NCBI GenBank assembly: GCA_022495995.1
Contig: JAFEMH010002088.1
Location: forward strand, 248,001 to 312,000
DNA length: 64,000 bases
Origin: Adenophora triphylla var. japonica
Taxonomy: Eukaryota; Streptophyta; Magnoliopsida; Asterales; Campanulaceae
Direction of reading: 5' to 3'
Both the position numbers and the translations under genes were made by a program. Positions 34,004 through 47,041 of this stretch are shown here, in pieces (position 1 is the first letter of the stretch; each line of letters opens with the position of its first letter). The notes beneath the pieces were generated by a model. That model worked only from the letters and a program-made list of their open reading frames with translations, was not told the origin of the DNA and made no database searches.

Positions 34004-35353
34004 GTGTCAAATGTTAAAACCAGAAAACTTGACCAAAAGATTGCACGCGACCTATTAGCACAGGCAATAATTAAGCATGATTTGCCATTTTCTTTTGTTG
34101 AGTATGATGGGGTTCGAAGATTTGTGACTTATTTGAATCCTGAATTTAATTGCATCTCTAGAAATACTGTTGTTTCAGACATTAATGCAATATACTTGAG
34201 AGAAAAAGCAAAACTTAAGAAAGCTTTGGAAGATACTTCCAATAGAATTTGTTTAACTTCTGATTTGTGGACAGCATTCAGTAGTGAAGGTTACATTTGT
34301 TTGACTGCTCATTATGTTGATGTTGATTGGAAACTGAATAGTAAGATTCTTAATTTTGATCATATGCCACCTCCATATTCGGGAGTCGAAATAGCAAAAA
34401 CATTGCTTGAGTATTTAAAGGAGTGGGGAATTGAGAAAAAGATTTTTTCTTTGACATTAGATAATGCATCTAGCAATGACAATATGCAAGAGAACTTGAA
34501 AGAGCAACTTGGTTTTCTGGATAATAGGCTCTTCTGTGACGGTGATTTTTTTCATATTCGTTGTTGTGCTCACATATTAAATTTGATTGTTCAAGAAGGT
34601 TTGAAAGTGGTCAATGTTGCTTTGCATAAGATAAGGGAATCTGTTAAGTATGTTCGACCTGAGAGTAGGATGAAAAAATTTGACGAATGTGTGAGACAAG
34701 TTGGTAATATTGACACACATGTTGGTTTGCGCTTGGATGTGTCTACTCGTTGAAATTCAACTTACTTGATGTTAGATAGTGCCATTAAATATAAGAAAGC
34801 TTTTACTCTTCTTGGGTTGAATGATAGGAATTACAAGTATTGTCCTTCAGTGGATGAGTGGAGTAAGGGAGAGAAAATTTGTGAATTTCTTGAGCCTTTT
34901 TATGACACTACAAACTTGATTTCAGGCTCTTCTTATCCTACGGCTAACTTATATTTTATGCAAGTTTGGAAAATTGAACGTTTATTGAGAAAAAACATGT
35001 TGAATGAAGATGAGTTGATAAGTGGAATGAGTAAAAAGATGAAAGAAAAGTTTAACAAATATTGGGCACAGTATAGTACGGTTCTTGCTTTTGGGGCTGT
35101 TCTTGATCCACGTATGAAGCTTTCAATGTTGGAGTATTTTTATTCAAAGACGGAGAATAATCCTATTGAAACACAAGAGAAGATGTCATTTGTGAAGGAA
35201 AAGTTATACAAACTTTTTGGGGAATATTCTAAGGAGAGGATCAATAATGATTTCACCACTAGCTTTCCACCACCACAGTCTTCTTTTGTCACATCTTCAC
35301 AAATGGAAAAGGATGGAGGATTACGTAAAAATAGGGGCAAGCGAATATTTGAT

Positions 35354-35395
35354 GTAAGTATCAAATTTATCTATTTTTCTATCATTTTTCAGTTT

Positions 35396-35468
<73 letters not shown>
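35354..35468 (+). repeat. hAT intron 1 start with (AT)n microsatellite
   Basis: GTAAGTATC donor, then about 34 AT units from 35401. The matching AT tract resumes at 47705 after element D, which therefore inserted into the microsatellite. Confidence 0.9.
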
Positions 35469-35470
<2 letters not shown>

Positions 35471-36122
35471 ATGCCGCAGAATTGTGCTTATCAATCTTCC
35501 TCCACGTGGCGGGGTGATCACCTGGCTCCTTGACTCCGAAATCGAGAACCCACGACTAGCGGATGTGTCTCCTGCGAAGACGCTCGGGCGTGAGAGTAAG
35601 ATCAGCTTGTATAAAGCTCAAAATGTATTGAATAATGAACTCAGAATACAAAATGGCAGTTACCTTTGCACCGTTGGTAGTGATGAAGTATTTATAGTTG
35701 GTGTAGGTAGTTTAATGACGGGGCTACGTGAGCTCCGAAATTATAGCAGCAGTTATGTTCATGGGAACGTGCCTGTAACCGTCCCTGATTTGTAGGGATG
35801 CTGTTATGGAAAGATTGATCCACGTGCGTCAACACATGTTAGGTCGACACTTGATAATTAGGTCGAGGTCGCCACTTGTAGAATGGCCGACCTGACTGGC
35901 GGGTAGAGCATGGTTCGTACCCGAATTATGATATGGATCATGAGGTCGGACTAAGTTAGGTCGGGACCTGATAGGTCGGACCATGGGCTTAGTCGACTGA
36001 TACAAGAGATGGGCTTTGGGCCTTGTTATGATTGAGTCAGCCTCATTGAGAATGTGATGGCCAAGGCTGTTTGTGATTGGGCTTTACTCCTTTGGCCCAA
36101 CTCGACATTTTTGGTATGTTCA
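35469..36122 (-). repeat. 3' LTR of element D (654 bp)
   Basis: Plus-strand ends are TGATGCC and TATGTTCA. It matches 47042-47704. The TATA box for element transcription is CTATAAATAC on the minus strand (plus 35688-35697). Confidence 0.93.
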
Positions 36123-36136
36123 GTGGCCCCCAACTT
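36123..36136 (-). other. Polypurine tract of element D
   Basis: On the minus strand AAGTTGGGGGCCAC precedes the 3' LTR directly. Confidence 0.65.
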
Positions 36137-36612
36137 TCGAGTGGACTTTGTCGACTTGGAAGTTTAAAGAAGACTTTTGATGTGAATTATTTTACCCGCA
36201 GGTCGCTACTAGTTTTTTGAAGTAGGTCGACCATAATGACGTGGCATAATCCGGGACGTTGGCGATGAACGGTCAGATCGGTACGAGCGCCGTTTTTGCC
36301 ATAATGATGATATTTTTGACGTTTGAGAGTCCGCCTAGGAAACTGTTTCCGCCATTAATTAGGAAAATTAAATTCGAATTTTCCTTTGCCCTTTCCAATT
36401 CAGGAAGCTATAAATTTGAGAATCCTCCTTCATTTACAACTTTTGCCTTCTCTGAACTCTGTGCGTGATTCCGGCGGTGATAAAGGAAGTTGACTTCTGC
36501 TATAACTTGGTGTTTCACCCTCCATTGTTCCGTTTTCCCTTCACTGCTAAAGGTATTCTCCTTATTCTTTTAAAATTAGGGCTTTAATTTCTGCAATTTC
36601 TTTGATTCCGCC

Positions 36613-39600
36613 ATGGCTAGGACCTTTAGTACAGAACCCGGAGCTTGGTATGGGTACTGTAAAGTCAATCATAGGGTTTATAAACATTTAAACGGAGAGT
36701 GGAGGGAGATGACCATGGAGGAGTGTACTTCAATTTTAACCCGATGGGGTTTGCAATTTACTGAGTTGGCTTTGCCTGTGGGAGAGAACTTAGGTACCTT
36801 AGGAACGAATGACCCAAGAGTTGAGTCCTTCCATCTTTTTCACGAACTTCTTGACCATATTGCTACATTTTACATTCAGGGTCCTGACAAACCTTCTTTC
36901 CTTAGGAATAGAATTGGATTTCCGGGGGAATCTAGGTCGCCCCTTAGCTTATCGATTAGGTCTCCTGAGACTTCATGTAGAAATGATTCCCCTGTTTCCC
37001 CCTCTTCTTGTACAGATATGGAGACTCAAGGAGAAGCCAATGCGTCGATCTCGTCAAGTCCCCGTATTGTTGACGCCTTCGAGGTCAATGTGGCATCAGG
37101 CAGGAATGAAAGGGGTTATGTTCCTCAAGGGCCACTGAGAGGGAGGCAGAATTTTCCTTCTAGATTGTCGACCATTTATGATTTCTGTGAGGTGGACAGG
37201 GAGGAGTTTGAGGTTACCCTCTATAGTAGGGCTGACTTCTTCAAACAATGTGGGAAGACTTACAAGGTGATGCCACCAGGGGTTGCTTTTTATTATGGCC
37301 AATTCATTGACGGCTTAAGATTGCCCTTGGACCCTTTTATTAACGAATTTCTAGAGTGCGCCAATGCCCTACCTATCCAACTGGGCGCCAATACCTGGAG
37401 AGTCTTGGTCTGCTTTGCGATGGTTTGCCGCTTCTTAGGTTATGAACCTTGTATGAGGGTGTTCAGAGAGTTCTTTCTTTGTGAAGTTCGACAAGAGTGG
37501 CGGCATAAGTACTCCCTCTAAAGCCAATTCTCCCAAGCTGTTTATCAATTTGCCCAGCAAGGTCAGTGGCTGGAACTCCCACGTTGTAGTAGTGGAGAGT
37601 AGGTTAGGTTGGGAGTTCCCTCTACCAGGTGAGGACACCAAAGTGATAAGGGATGAAGATCAGTGGGAGCCCCATTGGCATAATGAACTGCGTGGGAAGC
37701 TGGCAGAGTTTGTTGCCCATGCACCCATTAGTTGGGAGGTTTTGGGGACCACTAAGAACAATTACATCCAAGCAGGAATGATGCTTGGTGATGATAATGT
37801 TGTGCCCTTAGTTCCCATAGTCAGGTGCTTGAGGTATCCAAATTGGGTTACTCATGCTCATGCTAGGCTTGAGAAAATGTGTTCCCTCTGTCAGAAGACC
37901 AAGAAATACTGCAGAGATAATGGAGAACATGTTGGTGGTAAGGATTTACTCGCCCCTTTCTTCTCCTTGTGTGATGATTTCTTATGGGCGAGCTCCATCT
38001 TGTTTGGTATTTGCACTTGATAATTAGTTGTTACCTATTGATCTCAGCGTAGAACTCGTATCTTGCATAAGTGTAACTTCCGTATTTGAATTTCTTAGCT
38101 CGTTACTTATGTTGCTCGTATGTAGAACTCGGGGCTCGTACATAGAACTTATAATTATGATGTCGAGCTAATACTCTTCTTCTTTTGACTCGTGCAGTTT
38201 TGACCCCTGCTCAGGAAGCCAACATGGGAAGAGCCATTGATATCAGGAAGGCTAAGAAGAGCTATGGAGCAGCTAATGCCAAGGAGAATCGTGAGATGGA
38301 AGGGGCCAAGAGAAATGATCTGCTGAAGCTGGTCGACCAGGATACTACCAAATTCATCCCTGCTGAGGAGAATTTGGAAGGATTGAACGAAGTCCCAGAA
38401 GGGGAAAATGTTGAAGGTGATGATGCTCAAGGTTACGAGGAGGTCCATGCTTTGGTGAAGAGGAGGTCGAGCTGAATGTGGAGCCGAGAGAGGGAGGCCG
38501 TTCGTACCGGGACTCGGGCTCGAGCTAGGACCAAAACCAAAACCAACACCCAAACCGCCTCCAAGAGAAAATCCCATGTCATTTCTTTGGATGAAGAGGA
38601 AGATGACGATGATCTTTGCCCCTTTAAGCAAGGTGATCAAAATTGGCCCTTCAAGGGTGAGCTCGACATCCAATCTAGTCGGTGCCTGTGAACCGGTGGA
38701 GGCTGAAGCCGAAGTCCACATGCCTCTCCCATTCATATTTCATATGACAAGTTGATTCAAGCTCGAGTTCTTTGAGCTAAGTGATGTGACCCCTTTGACC
38801 GAGTTAACGGCTTGGCTAGGGAGTATCCCGGGGTGGAGTATGGCCGGGTAGTCGTCGAAGGAGGCGATCAGACTTGATCGGAGAGTTTACCAATAAGCCT
38901 CGACCCCGAAGCTTGTCGAGCTCGAGTTGGTGGCTTCCTCCGAGGTAACCCTTGAGCTTTTAATGTATTCATTTTTCTTACCGTTCCCCTCTCTTTTCTT
39001 TTCATTTGATCGATCCCTTGTATCGACTTGTTATTTCGAGTCTCTTGCCATGATTGATTTAGCCACCACTTATTGGAAGGCGGCGGAGGAGCGGGAGAAG
39101 GCGGCCGAGACTATGTTGGCTCGTAAAAACGAGGAACTGGGAAAGCTGGAAGGTGACCAAACTCAGCTGAAAGAGGACTACACCAATTTGAAGGGAGAGT
39201 TCGACAAATTGAAGGAAGAGAACTCGGACTTGGATAACTCTTATGAAGCTTTGAAGCTTGTGAAAGATAATGAGATCAAATTGAAGGAGGAGGCCTGGAA
39301 GAGCTTGGGGGAAGCCAACAGCGAACTCGCTCGTCTCAAGGAGGAGAATAAGAAAATGGTAGCTGACCTAGAACTGGCCAAGCAACAGTTGGAGGAGGTT
39401 CCCGTGACTTTGGCTAGGAAACAAGAAGAGTTGGATCTTCTGCAGAGCTCAATGGGAGGTCGACACAGGTCTTTGTGAAGACCACTAAGGAGGATGCCAT
39501 TACAGCTTACAAAGACAGTGACGAGCTTCATACGCATGTCACCAAGGAGGCCCAAGTATTTTTCAAAGCTGGTCTAAGCCATATGGCTCGGCGTATTATC

Positions 39601-39990
39601 GTGGATCCTTCGGTTGATATATCAATCGAGAAGCTGGGTCAATGAGCGTCTGAGGATCCTTACAATACTGCAGCTCGACAGGGCCACTCCTTGGTGCCTT
39701 ATACTGATAATGACAAGGAGCTCATAGCCAAGGATGATGAAGAGGCCGAAGCCGCACCATGGGATCCTCCTGTAGTAGAGAAAGTTAATTTTGACACTAT
39801 CCTTGCCGAGCTCGAAGATTATGCAGATCCAGGCTTTGATGATGAGACTCCAAAGTATACGATCAGCGACTCAAGGAAGGTTGTCTATCAAACAGAGAAT
39901 GTTCTTGGTGAGCCCTCTACTGTAGGTGAACAGACTGAGATCAATCCAGCATCCGTCACTGGCCAAGTGGAAGGCACTCCCCTTGAATAG
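36613..39990 (+). pseudogene. Element D antisense gene: 'putative gypsy type transposon' family protein with coiled coil
   Basis: It runs opposite to D's gag-pol, between integrase and the 3' LTR. The ATG at 36613 gives MARTFSTEPGAWYGYC. 302 codons are open to 37521, including a Ser/Pro linker and FYYGQFIDGLRLPLDPFINE and RVLVCFAMVCRFLGYEP. A one-base shift near 37490 moves to the frame VKFDKSGGIST...LFINLPSKVSGW...LGWEFPLPGED to about 38005, typical of this family (Pfam Transposase_28-like). A GT-AG intron is likely (acceptor GTGCAG at about 38200). Later exons or frames are charged: TQTASKRKSHVISLDEEEDD, then an E/K-rich coiled coil (39055-39460, LARKNEELGKLEGDQTQLKE), and an acidic end at 39990. 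Further shifts occur near 39450, with a TGA at about 39643. Function unknown. Confidence 0.72.
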
Positions 39991-40339
39991 ACTTTGACGT
40001 CGATGGTTGATGTAATTGAACAAGCTCCAAACATTTTTACTTTTTTGTTCTTTGAATATTTGAATGCCTTGGCCCTATTTTTTGGGAGGCAAGATACTTT
40101 TGTAGTTTTAATTAAATAAGTCTTGGCCCACTTTGGGAGACTTAATTATGTTTAACCGTAACTGACTTCTCTCTTTTGCATGTTGTATACTTTGGATGTA
40201 AGTGTCGAGTTAGATTTAGTAGGGTAACGAGTTATCTCAAGTTTGAGGTCGTCCTGACTCTATAATGCTTTGGTCGACCTCAGACTTGATTAACTTTTGG
40301 AACGAGATTGATTATAATCTAATCTGTTCAAACTATTTA
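39991..40339. other. Element D spacer
   Basis: 3' flank of the antisense gene. T-rich and AT-rich; it could hold its polyadenylation region. No other feature seen. Confidence 0.4.
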
Positions 40340-40740
40340 AGCTGACCAAGGGTCGAGTTAATTAGAGCGAAGTCGATTAGGAATCGGACTTGTTGAATGA
40401 ACGAAGCTGATTAGGAATCGAGCTAATTAGAACAAACTGACTAAGTGTCGAGTTTGTTAGAACGAAGTCGACTAAGAGTCGGACTTGTTAAATGGACAAA
40501 GCTGATTAAGAATCGAGTTAATTAGAACAAACTGACTAAGAGTCGAGTTTGTTAGAACGAAGTCGACTAAGAGTCGGACTTGTTAAATGAACTAAGCTGA
40601 TTAAGAATCGAGCTAATTATAACAAACTGACTAAGAGTCGAGTTTGTTGGAACGAAGTCGACTAAGAATCGGACTTGTTAAATGAACAAAGCTGATTAAG
40701 AATCGAGCTTGTTAAATCGAAGCTGACTAAGAGTCGAGCT
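40340..40740. repeat. 95-bp tandem repeat array in element D
   Basis: GAAGTCGACTAAGAGTCGGA-type units start at 40369, 40464, 40559 and 40654, an exact 95-bp period. Each unit contains about three diverged copies of a 30-32 bp subunit (GA(A/T)TAAGA(A/G)TCGA(G/C)...TTGTTA). It lies between the 3' ends of the sense pol and the antisense gene. Confidence 0.93.
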
Positions 40741-40861
40741 CATTGGGATTGGTGTAACACTATGTTTGATCGAATAAACTGCGCTTGTTATTGAAGTAGG
40801 GAACATGCTTACATCAACTTGAAACTAGAACTAATATGAGCTTGAACTTTGAAACTAAAAG

Positions 40862-42400
40862 CTAGAAGTAGTATTTGATGAGGTGAGTAGCATGCCAAGG
40901 ATGTTTCAACTCGTCACCTCCGGGATGAGCTATCATGTAGGTTCCTTCCTTGACGACTCGAGTGACTACATATGGACCTTCCCAGTTAGGAGATAGCTTG
41001 TTCTGCTGGGTCCTTCTACCCGTTGCCTCAATCTTTCTCAACACATAATCTCCAACTTGGAAAGACCTTGCCTTGACCTTCTTGTCGTGATAACTTTTAG
41101 TTCGCTGCTTGTAGTTGACCATTCGGAGGTAGGCTGTTTCTCGCTTCTCGTCGATTAGATCCAGGTCGATCAATCTATTGGTATCATTTTGCTCTTGATT
41201 GAAGAAAGTCACTCTGGCAGTAGGAAATCTGAGCTCGGCGGGTGCCGTGGCCTCGACCCATATGTGAGAGCAAAGGGGTTTCCCCGTAGGCCCCAGTGGT
41301 TGTACGGAGCCCCGAGAGCGGGGAGTTCGTCCAACCAATTGTTACGTCGACCTACGAGTCCCGTCTTGAGCGAAGATAGGACAAGTTTATTTCTTTGCCT
41401 CGGCTTGCCCATTTCCTTGAGGATAGGCAACGAGAAGATTGCCAATGCTTGATTCCTACCCAATTCATCTCTGCTTCGAAGGCTCTGGAGAACTGCAGTC
41501 CGTTGTCAGAAACTATAGCTCGAGGAAAACCAAACCGGCACCAAATGAAGTCATGAATAAAGTTGATAGCATTTTCCTCTGTGATGCGAGCTAATGGTTT
41601 GGCTTCAACCCATTTAGTGAAGTAATCTATGGCGACGATCACATACTTGCGGTTTCCTCGGGCGGGAGGAAGGGTCCAATCAGTCGACGCCCCACATGTC
41701 AAATGGCCAAGCCGTGATCACTGGGAGTGCGCTCTGTTGTAGGTACGGGGAAGGTTGGCAAACCTTTGGCATTGATCACATTCTTGAACAAAGTTGTGAG
41801 TGTCGGCTCTCATGTGTGTGACAGTAGTACCCCAAAGTGATTAACTTGTCAGCAAGAGTCCTGGCCCCCGGGTGTCCACCACAAATTCCACTATGTACTT
41901 CGTGTATCAATAGGGCGACCTCTTGAGGGTGGATGCACTTTAGTAATGGTCGAGTATAGGATCTTCTGATCAGGTCGCCTCCTTGAACGACATACCTCGG
42001 AGCTTTCTTTTTGATAGCTCGAGCCTTTTTCTCGTCATCTGGCAGCTCTCCACTTTCTATGTAAGCCTTCATTTCCTCGATCCAACACTTCTCCTGAGCC
42101 CAATTTCTTGAGGGATCATCTATGCATTGAATTTTTACTCTTTCATAGGCTGGACTTTCGAGGAAGGAGATAGGTTCATCATGTGGTTCATCTGAGGTGG
42201 CTAATTTCGAAAGGAGGTCAGCTAGCTCGTTGTCTTCTCGATCAATCCTCTGAATCTCCCAGAATTCCAAGTCCTTTATCAGCTCTTTCACCAAGTCGCA
42301 GTATTTGATTAAAGTGGAACTTAGCACCTCGTACTCGCCTCTGACTTGGTTAACTATCAGTTGTGAATCACGATAAGCCATGATCTTAGTCGCTCCAAAA
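40862..42400 (-). pseudogene. Element D RNase H (distal) and integrase
   Basis: From 42381 down: MAYRDSQLIVNQVRGEYEV (second RNase H domain typical of Tat elements), DREDNELADLLSKLA, the integrase zinc region HPQEVALLIHEVHSGICGGH (HHCC-type), then KYVIVAIDYFTKWVEAKPLA (first D), CRFGFPRAIVSDNGLQF (second D), a Q/NGQAEAKK stretch (E) in another frame, and the C-terminal region ARSFQVGDYVLRKIEATGRR and NWEGPYVVTRVVKEGTYMI ending YYF at 40862. At least three frame changes (near 41710-41780, 41400 and 41340) break the protein. No chromodomain is seen, as expected for Tat. Confidence 0.85.
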
Positions 42401-42483
42401 CACTTGGCGTATTCTATAGTGCTATCAAAGCTTCGTATTCGGCCCGGTTGTTGGAAGCATCGAATTTGAACCTCGGTGATTCC

Positions 42484-44225
42484 TCATACACAGTTCCGAT
42501 ACGGCTCGACTAAGACAATTCCCGGCTCCACTAACGTTTTTGGTTGCCGACCCATCCGAATATACCTTCCAACAATCGTCGGGTAGGCTAATAGCGACTG
42601 TGACTCGAGCTCTTTCCCTTTAGCCTTTTCCTTTGGAGCTCGCTGCTCGTTGTCCTCCTTGGTGAACGTAAGCTCGACCAAGAAGTCTGCTAGAGCTTGA
42701 GCCTTCAGTGCTTTTCGAGGTCGATACTCAATGTCAAATTCAGTAAGGGCAATTGACCAATTGAGAAGTCGACCTGAACTCTCTGGCTTGTGAAGAATTT
42801 TTCTTAGGGGAGCATTTGTAAGAACCACAATTGGATGAGCCAGAAAATAAGCTCGCAGCTTCCTTGAAGCCACGACTAGGGCATAGGCGACTTTCTCAGC
42901 ATTGTAGTATCTGCTCTCCACATCTGATAGGGCCTTCGATGTAGTATCTTGGCTTTTGTTGAGTTTCATCCTCTCTAATCAAGACTCGCCACCGAATTGC
43001 CTCCCACAGATAGATATACAAACAGGGTTTCACCAGTGGTCGGGCTACTTAGCAAAGGTGGAGTAGCGAGGTAATCCTTCAATTGTTGGAACGACGAATG
43101 ACATTCGGTCGTCCACTCAAAAAATTTCGTCCCCCTCAATGCTTTAAAGAAGGGGAGAGACCTCTCTGCTGACTTTGAAATGAAGCGACCAAGAGCTGCT
43201 ACCCTTCCGTTAAGTCGCTGCATCTCTTTGACACTGGTGGGAGCTTTCATGTCGACTAACGCCTTGATTTTTTCTAGATTGGCTTCTATGCCTCTTTGAG
43301 ATACCATAAATCCCAAGAACTTGCCACCGCAACTCCAAAGACACACTTGGCTGGGATTGAGCTTCATGTCGTTTGCTCGTAAATTGGCGAATGTCTCCTT
43401 CAGGTCGACTACGTGACTCCCGGCCTTAGTTTTAATGACCATGTCGTCAACGTAAGCCTCCATATTTCGACCAATTTGTGAGGCAAAGACCTTGTTCACC
43501 ATTCTTTGATAGGTAGCTCCTGCATTTTTCAAGCCAAATGGCATCATGTTGTAGCAAGAATGCCTCCAGTAAGCTTGAAATGCCGTTTTCACAATGTCAT
43601 CCTCGTGCATCTTTATCTGGTGGTATCCCGAGTAAGCATCCAGGAAACTGAGAGTAGAGTGGCCAGCGATGGAATCAACAAGTTTGTCAATTCTAGGAAG
43701 AGGATAGCTATCTTTTGGGCAAGCTAGATTGAGAGTAGTGAAGTCGACACACATCCGCCATTTGCCATTCGATTTCTTCACCATGACCACGTTGGCCAAC
43801 CACGTTGTATGAGTGGCCTCTTTGATTATCCCTGCACTCAAAAGTTTTTGTACCTCAGCTTTGATAGCCTCCTCCTTGTCGCGAGCAAAACTTCTCAGCT
43901 TTTGAGGTCTAGGCTTTATGGTCGGGTTGACTTCAAGTCTGTGAACAGCGACCTCTTCCTTGATTCCCCTCATGTCTTCTACCCTCCATGCGAAGACATC
44001 ATTACTTTCCTTGAGTAGCTCGATGATTTCTGCTCGCTCCTCAACTGATAGCTGCTTCCCAATCTGAATTTTTTGGTCGGGGTAAGAAAGGTTGGTGATT
44101 ACTGACTCTAGCTCATCCACAGCTTCTAGCTCTGGTCCATCCCTGAATTGCAGAGTCTCAATGATTATCTCCTTAACCCTTTGTCTCTCCTCGGCCCTCA
44201 GATGTGGAGCCTCTTCTGCTATCAT
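42484..44225 (-). pseudogene. Element D reverse transcriptase and RNase H
   Basis: The longest frame (44225-42975, 416 codons) includes VFAWRVEDMRGIKEEVAVHR, PRPQKLRSFARDK, AGIIKEATHTTWLANVVMVK, the catalytic FLDAYSGYHQI (D at residue 196), MMPFGLKNAGATYQRMVN and EAYVDDMVIK (YVDD at 258-261), then FLGFMVSQRGIEANLEKI and FFEWTTECHSSFQQLK. All RT catalytic residues are intact. A one-base shift at about 42970 leads into RNase H: KLRAYFLAHPIVVLTNAPL, ILHKPESSGRLLNWSIALTE, KAQALADFLVELT. Without that shift RT-RNase H would be continuous. Confidence 0.9.
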
Positions 44226-44990
44226 ATCATCTAACTTGTCTGCAACCTCGCTGGTGGTGGTGGTGGCCCCCCGAGTTATTGTCGAGCTGGAGGCATAGGT
44301 TGCCTATGATGACTTGGTCGACCATAACTACATCTGAATCGACCTCAGTGGTGTTAGAGTGACGTGTCGACTCAAGCATGACTTCGTCATTTGAGCGATA
44401 GGTCGACTCTTCCACGTCGGTGATTGTTGACAGTCTGGTAGTTTTGGTGACTGATTGAGACAACTTTAAATAACCATCTGCAGTCTCGATTTCCAATTCC
44501 CTTTTCTTTCTTTCTCTGAGAACATGATCAAGGTAGGCTCGAGCTGTGCCTTGTACACACCCTACTCCAGCGGGTGTAGGGAACTTGACTCGCTGATGAT
44601 GCCACCATTCCAAGAGCGACCTGACCTGGGATACCAAGTATAGCGGCATAGTCACTATTTACATCAATTACTATAAATTGTACCTTTGATACGATCCTGA
44701 GGGGGTGTTGGCCTAGGTCGACGTCGAGCTCTATCTTGCCTTTTGCATCAACTCGATGATTGGTGAAGCCCTCCAACCTACCATCATATCTCTCCAACTG
44801 CTCATCATTAAGACCCATTTCTTTAAAAGTTTTGTAGAACAAAATATCCTTGCAGCCCAGTGTCGACTAAGAGTACGCTCGTCGTACATCCGTCTATGAG
44901 ACACGGGATGACGAGAACTTGTTCTCTAGGCGCCATGTTAGTAGCCAACTCATGGGGATAGAAGGCGATCGCTTCATCTCGACTTCTTCT
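44226..44990 (-). pseudogene. Element D protease
   Basis: Minus-strand pieces: LLVDTGCKDILFYKTFKEMG-like sequence at about 44880-44820 (the DTG triad spans a frame change), RLEGFTNHRVDAKGKIELDV, KVQFIVIDVNSDYAAILGIP, then the GT-rich linker with CVQGTARAYLDHVLRERKKR. It aligns with element C's protease but keeps the DTG. Frameshifts at about 44865 and 44600. Confidence 0.72.
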
Positions 44991-45099
44991 TGGAGGCACG
45001 TGTGGAGCCTTATTGAGTTGGAAGATTTTGTGCTTGATGGCCGTGTTGCTTGCTTGCTCTGTAATGACCCCGGGTTCAATCTAGGTTGCCTAGGTCCCC

Positions 45100-46976
45100 G
45101 CTGTCCGCTACTTGTGTTGCTCGCCTCCACCGGTTTGAGTCCTTTTCACGTAAGCCTCGAGTCTCCCCGTCGACCATTCTTTGTATTATGCGCTTCAAAC
45201 CCAAACAATCTTACGTGAGATGACCAAATGGTCCTTATGGTAGTCACAATATTTGCCGTTGTCTCTCCTAAACTTGTTGCCTGGATTCATTGGGGTTTGG
45301 AGGAGCCGGCTCGACGGCATTCATAATTTCGTTCGACTCACCGTAAGGAGTGAAAGCCTCGGGCACTTTCTCTGTGCCCTAGTCACTGTTTCTTTCCATT
45401 TTTATTATTTCCTCCGTTCTTGTTGGAGTCCTTTTTATCATCGCGACCTCCACCTTGGGGCTTTTACCATTCTTTTTCTCTTTCCTTTCCTCGGCCAAGA
45501 GCGACATTATACACCTTCTCAAACAACTCACTGTCGAGTTGTTCTTGTCTGGCTTGTGAGTTCATAATCCATGTCCGCCGAGGAAATACCGTTTCGGAAG
45601 CAATTAATGACTTCCCTATCAGTGAGGTCTTCCTCTATCTTATCAACCATTTCCTTAAACTTGGTGAAGTAGCTCATGGAGCTTTCATTCTTCGCCTGCA
45701 CCAAGTTATTCAGATCGGTGACAGTCATCTTCCGAGCTCCTGCAGTTGAGAAGCGATCTAAGAACTTTGTCCTGAAGCAGGTCCAAGTGGTGATGCTTCC
45801 AGCAGCCAAACCATTGAACCAAGTTAAAGCTGCCCCAGTGAGTGTGCTTAGGAGAGCTTTGCACATATTGTCGTCCTCATTGGCGACAAAACACATTGTG
45901 GCTTCTAAATGAGCTATATGACTCCTTGCGTTGGTCGACCCCGAATACTTCTCCAGAAGTGGCAACCTGAAAGTAGGAGGAGGTCGACTATCTCTGATTT
46001 CTTTGGATAAAGGTCGAAGAGCAAAGTCAATTCGTTCGACCTTTCCAGTTTCCTTTTTCTTCTCCTCCTCCCATTGTTCGAACTTCTTTTTCATCAATAG
46101 CCATTCCCTAGCATCGGGTCTTTCATCTCCTGGAGGGGCGCAGCATTTGACTTCTGGCCTTCACTTCTAGGGGGAGTCACCTGCCTACTCCTACGTCCCG
46201 GGAATTGGTCCTCTACGATCTTCTTGGAGATCTATTCTGTTACTTCTTTGAGGCGACTGCGCCTCTCGGCACTGAGATGGCGACTGCGCCTGTTATCTCC
46301 ATGTGGCGACCTACGCCTTTCCTCCTACGGGCGACTGCGCCCATTCCTGTCTCTATGAGATCCCGACCTCTGCGTCTGGCCGGTGAAAACATGTCTGTTT
46401 CTATTTAATTGAGTCCTCAAATCAGTTGAGCCTCCCGCTCCCTGTTTACATTGAGGCTAGCCCTTAAATCGTTGCTTGGGCACGTGAACAATAGTGGGAG
46501 CTCGACGAACTATCCCGTCCTCACCATTTTGTCCCACACCTTCATTTGGCCTAGCACTCCTGATGCATTTGTCCATTAGAGACACGAGTACGTGCCACTC
46601 TTTCGCAGCGCACGTCGGCTGTTACGCCTCTTCCATGGCTATCAAGTCGGCCGAATGCGAGCTCGCTCCAACATCATCTCCTTCTTGCTCGTGGGGTTGG
46701 TGGAGGGGCCCGCCTCAAGTTTCCCACATTCACCTGAGCAGCTGGACGCTTTGGAGGAGGTGGAACTCCTTGCCCATCCATATGCCTTTTCCCTCTTCTG
46801 GTGTCAGGCAATCCTCGGCCATCAACAACACTGGTAGAGCGGGTGGCTCTACCATGAGGACGATTCGGTGGGGGAGGAGGCAAGTTCAAGTTTTCAGCAT
46901 TTGCGTTTGTGTTGTTGTTGTTTTCCTCTTCATGCCCAAGTGAAGCCTCAGATACGTGTCCGTCTGAAGTCACCAT
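45100..46976 (-). pseudogene. gag: Element D gag
   Basis: The ATG at 46976 gives MVTSDGHVSEASLGHEEEN with a proline-rich stretch. The middle is broken (46100-46670, Arg-rich). The core frame (46097-45528) reads MMKKKFEQWEEEKKKETGK, LEKYSGSTNARSHIAHLEA, GAALTWFNGLAAGSITTW, MSYFTKFKEMVDKIEEDLTD and REVINCFRNGISSADMDYEL. Further C-terminal pieces lie down to about 45100. It is closely related to element C gag. Confidence 0.8.
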
Positions 46977-47019
46977 TGTTGTAGGTTGATGGAAATTTTC
47001 GAGGTCAAGCTAAAGCACG

Positions 47020-47041
47020 ATTCCCGGCAATGGAACCAAAC
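47020..47041 (-). other. Primer binding site of element D
   Basis: On the minus strand GGTTTGGTTCCATTGCCGGG lies directly after the 5' LTR, the same type as in element C. Confidence 0.65.
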
